Source of the DNA: Elephas maximus indicus
Lineage: Eukaryota > Chordata > Mammalia > Proboscidea > Elephantidae
Direction of reading: 5' to 3'
NCBI RefSeq assembly: GCF_024166365.1
Contig: NC_064844.1
Location: forward strand, 558,001 to 622,000
Length of the DNA stretch: 64,000 nt
Positions 63,669-64,000 of the stretch are shown here, piece by piece; position 1 is the stretch's first letter, and each line of letters opens with the position of its first letter. The notes under the pieces were generated by a model. That model made no database searches and was not told the DNA's origin. It was given only the letters and a program-made list of their open reading frames with translations. The position numbers were made by a program, and so were the translations under genes.

Positions 63669-63846
63669 TTGGAGCTCTGATGGCACAGTTGTTAAGAGCT
63701 CAGCTGCTAACCAAGAGGTCAGCAGTTTGAATCCACCAGCTGCTCCTTGGAAACCCTATGGGGCAGTTCTCCTTTGTCCTGTAGGATTGCTATGAGTAGG
63801 AATCGACTTGACGGCAATGGTTTTTTTTTTTTTTTTTTTTTTTTTG
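63669..63846 (+). mobile_element. AfroSINE, short form, with a T-rich tail
   Basis: 'ggagctctgatggcacagttgttaagagctcagctgc' to 'gacttgacggcaatgg' followed by a run of about 25 T, which is unusual because other plus copies end in TTTGGTTT. Flanks TTGTCCCCTTT and CTGTCCCTTTT are a weak duplication. Confidence 0.9.
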
Positions 63847-64000
63847 CCTGTCCCTTTTATTTTCTATAAATGAGTAGTTAGAGCGGAAGGTTTTAATCAG
63901 GTTCAGGTTTGAATTTTTGTTTTTTCTTGTAAGACACTTTATACACTGTATTGTGTACTTCTATCTGGTTGAGATACCATACAGTGATGTGAGTAGATGC

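Larger units (their letters stand above)
63115..64000 (-). mobile_element. Old L1 in reverse, runs off the window
   Basis: 'tggggaca'-free L1M sequence: 'ttaacaattatcaactcaaagcctattttgtttcattt', 'ttttgaggcaaatcccagacatc', 'aacaaggtccatacaatgcaagtggttgatgtgtctcttaag' and 'ttgttgaagaaatcaggtcttctg'. It is interrupted by an AfroSINE tail piece and a full AfroSINE. Confidence 0.65.

Overview
This window is mammalian nuclear DNA without a recognisable intact protein-coding gene. The host is almost certainly an afrotherian, most likely an elephant or another paenungulate. The main evidence is about 20 substantial copies, plus shorter pieces, of a tRNA-derived SINE of the AfroSINE type. Its head carries an internal pol III B box (GGTTCGAATCC-like), and its tail (TATGAGTCGGAATCGACTCGACGGCAATGGGTTTGG-like) matches the 3' end of an RTE/BovB-type LINE that is also present here. 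Short and long SINE forms differ by a block of about 45 bp. From memory, such a middle deletion marks paenungulate AfroSINEs.

Layout. 1-11.2 kb: old L2, MIR and L1 pieces, an RTE LINE fragment with a YADD motif (4606-5725), MaLR-type LTRs, and a minus-strand ERV-L remnant with gag and protease traces between two LTR pieces (7317-9566). 11.2-12.2 kb: single-copy-looking sequence. 12.23-16.33 kb: the most striking object, a tandem array of a 25-bp unit (about 157 units) that holds its 25-bp register for at least 3.6 kb and has a 350-bp higher-order duplication. 16.3-24.2 kb: L2 and L1 remnants and a decayed plus-strand ERV-L pol region with RNase H traces (19480-22430). 24.4-37.1 kb: L1 remnants, mostly copies of a long L1 3' UTR, with solo LTRs nested among them. 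37.5-39.6 kb: SINE pieces, then the only CpG island (38795-39375), next to a TAATTA-rich single-copy stretch. 39.9-49.9 kb: several solo LTRs, more L1 3' UTR copies and an RTE endonuclease fragment. 50.0-50.6 kb: an RPL12 processed pseudogene. 50.65-53.85 kb: an L1 carrying a nested L1 end and three SINEs. 54-64 kb: SINEs, single-copy-looking sequence, LTRs, L2, a hAT-like element and further L1 ends.

The LTRs recur in a few families. For convenience I call them A (about 0.9-1.0 kb), B (about 0.4-0.5 kb) and a mosaic C; these are my labels, not database names. No tRNA, rRNA or protein gene works together with another here. The best regulatory candidates are the CpG island and the AT-rich single-copy blocks. 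Repeat families were assigned by recognition and by comparing copies inside the window, without any database search.
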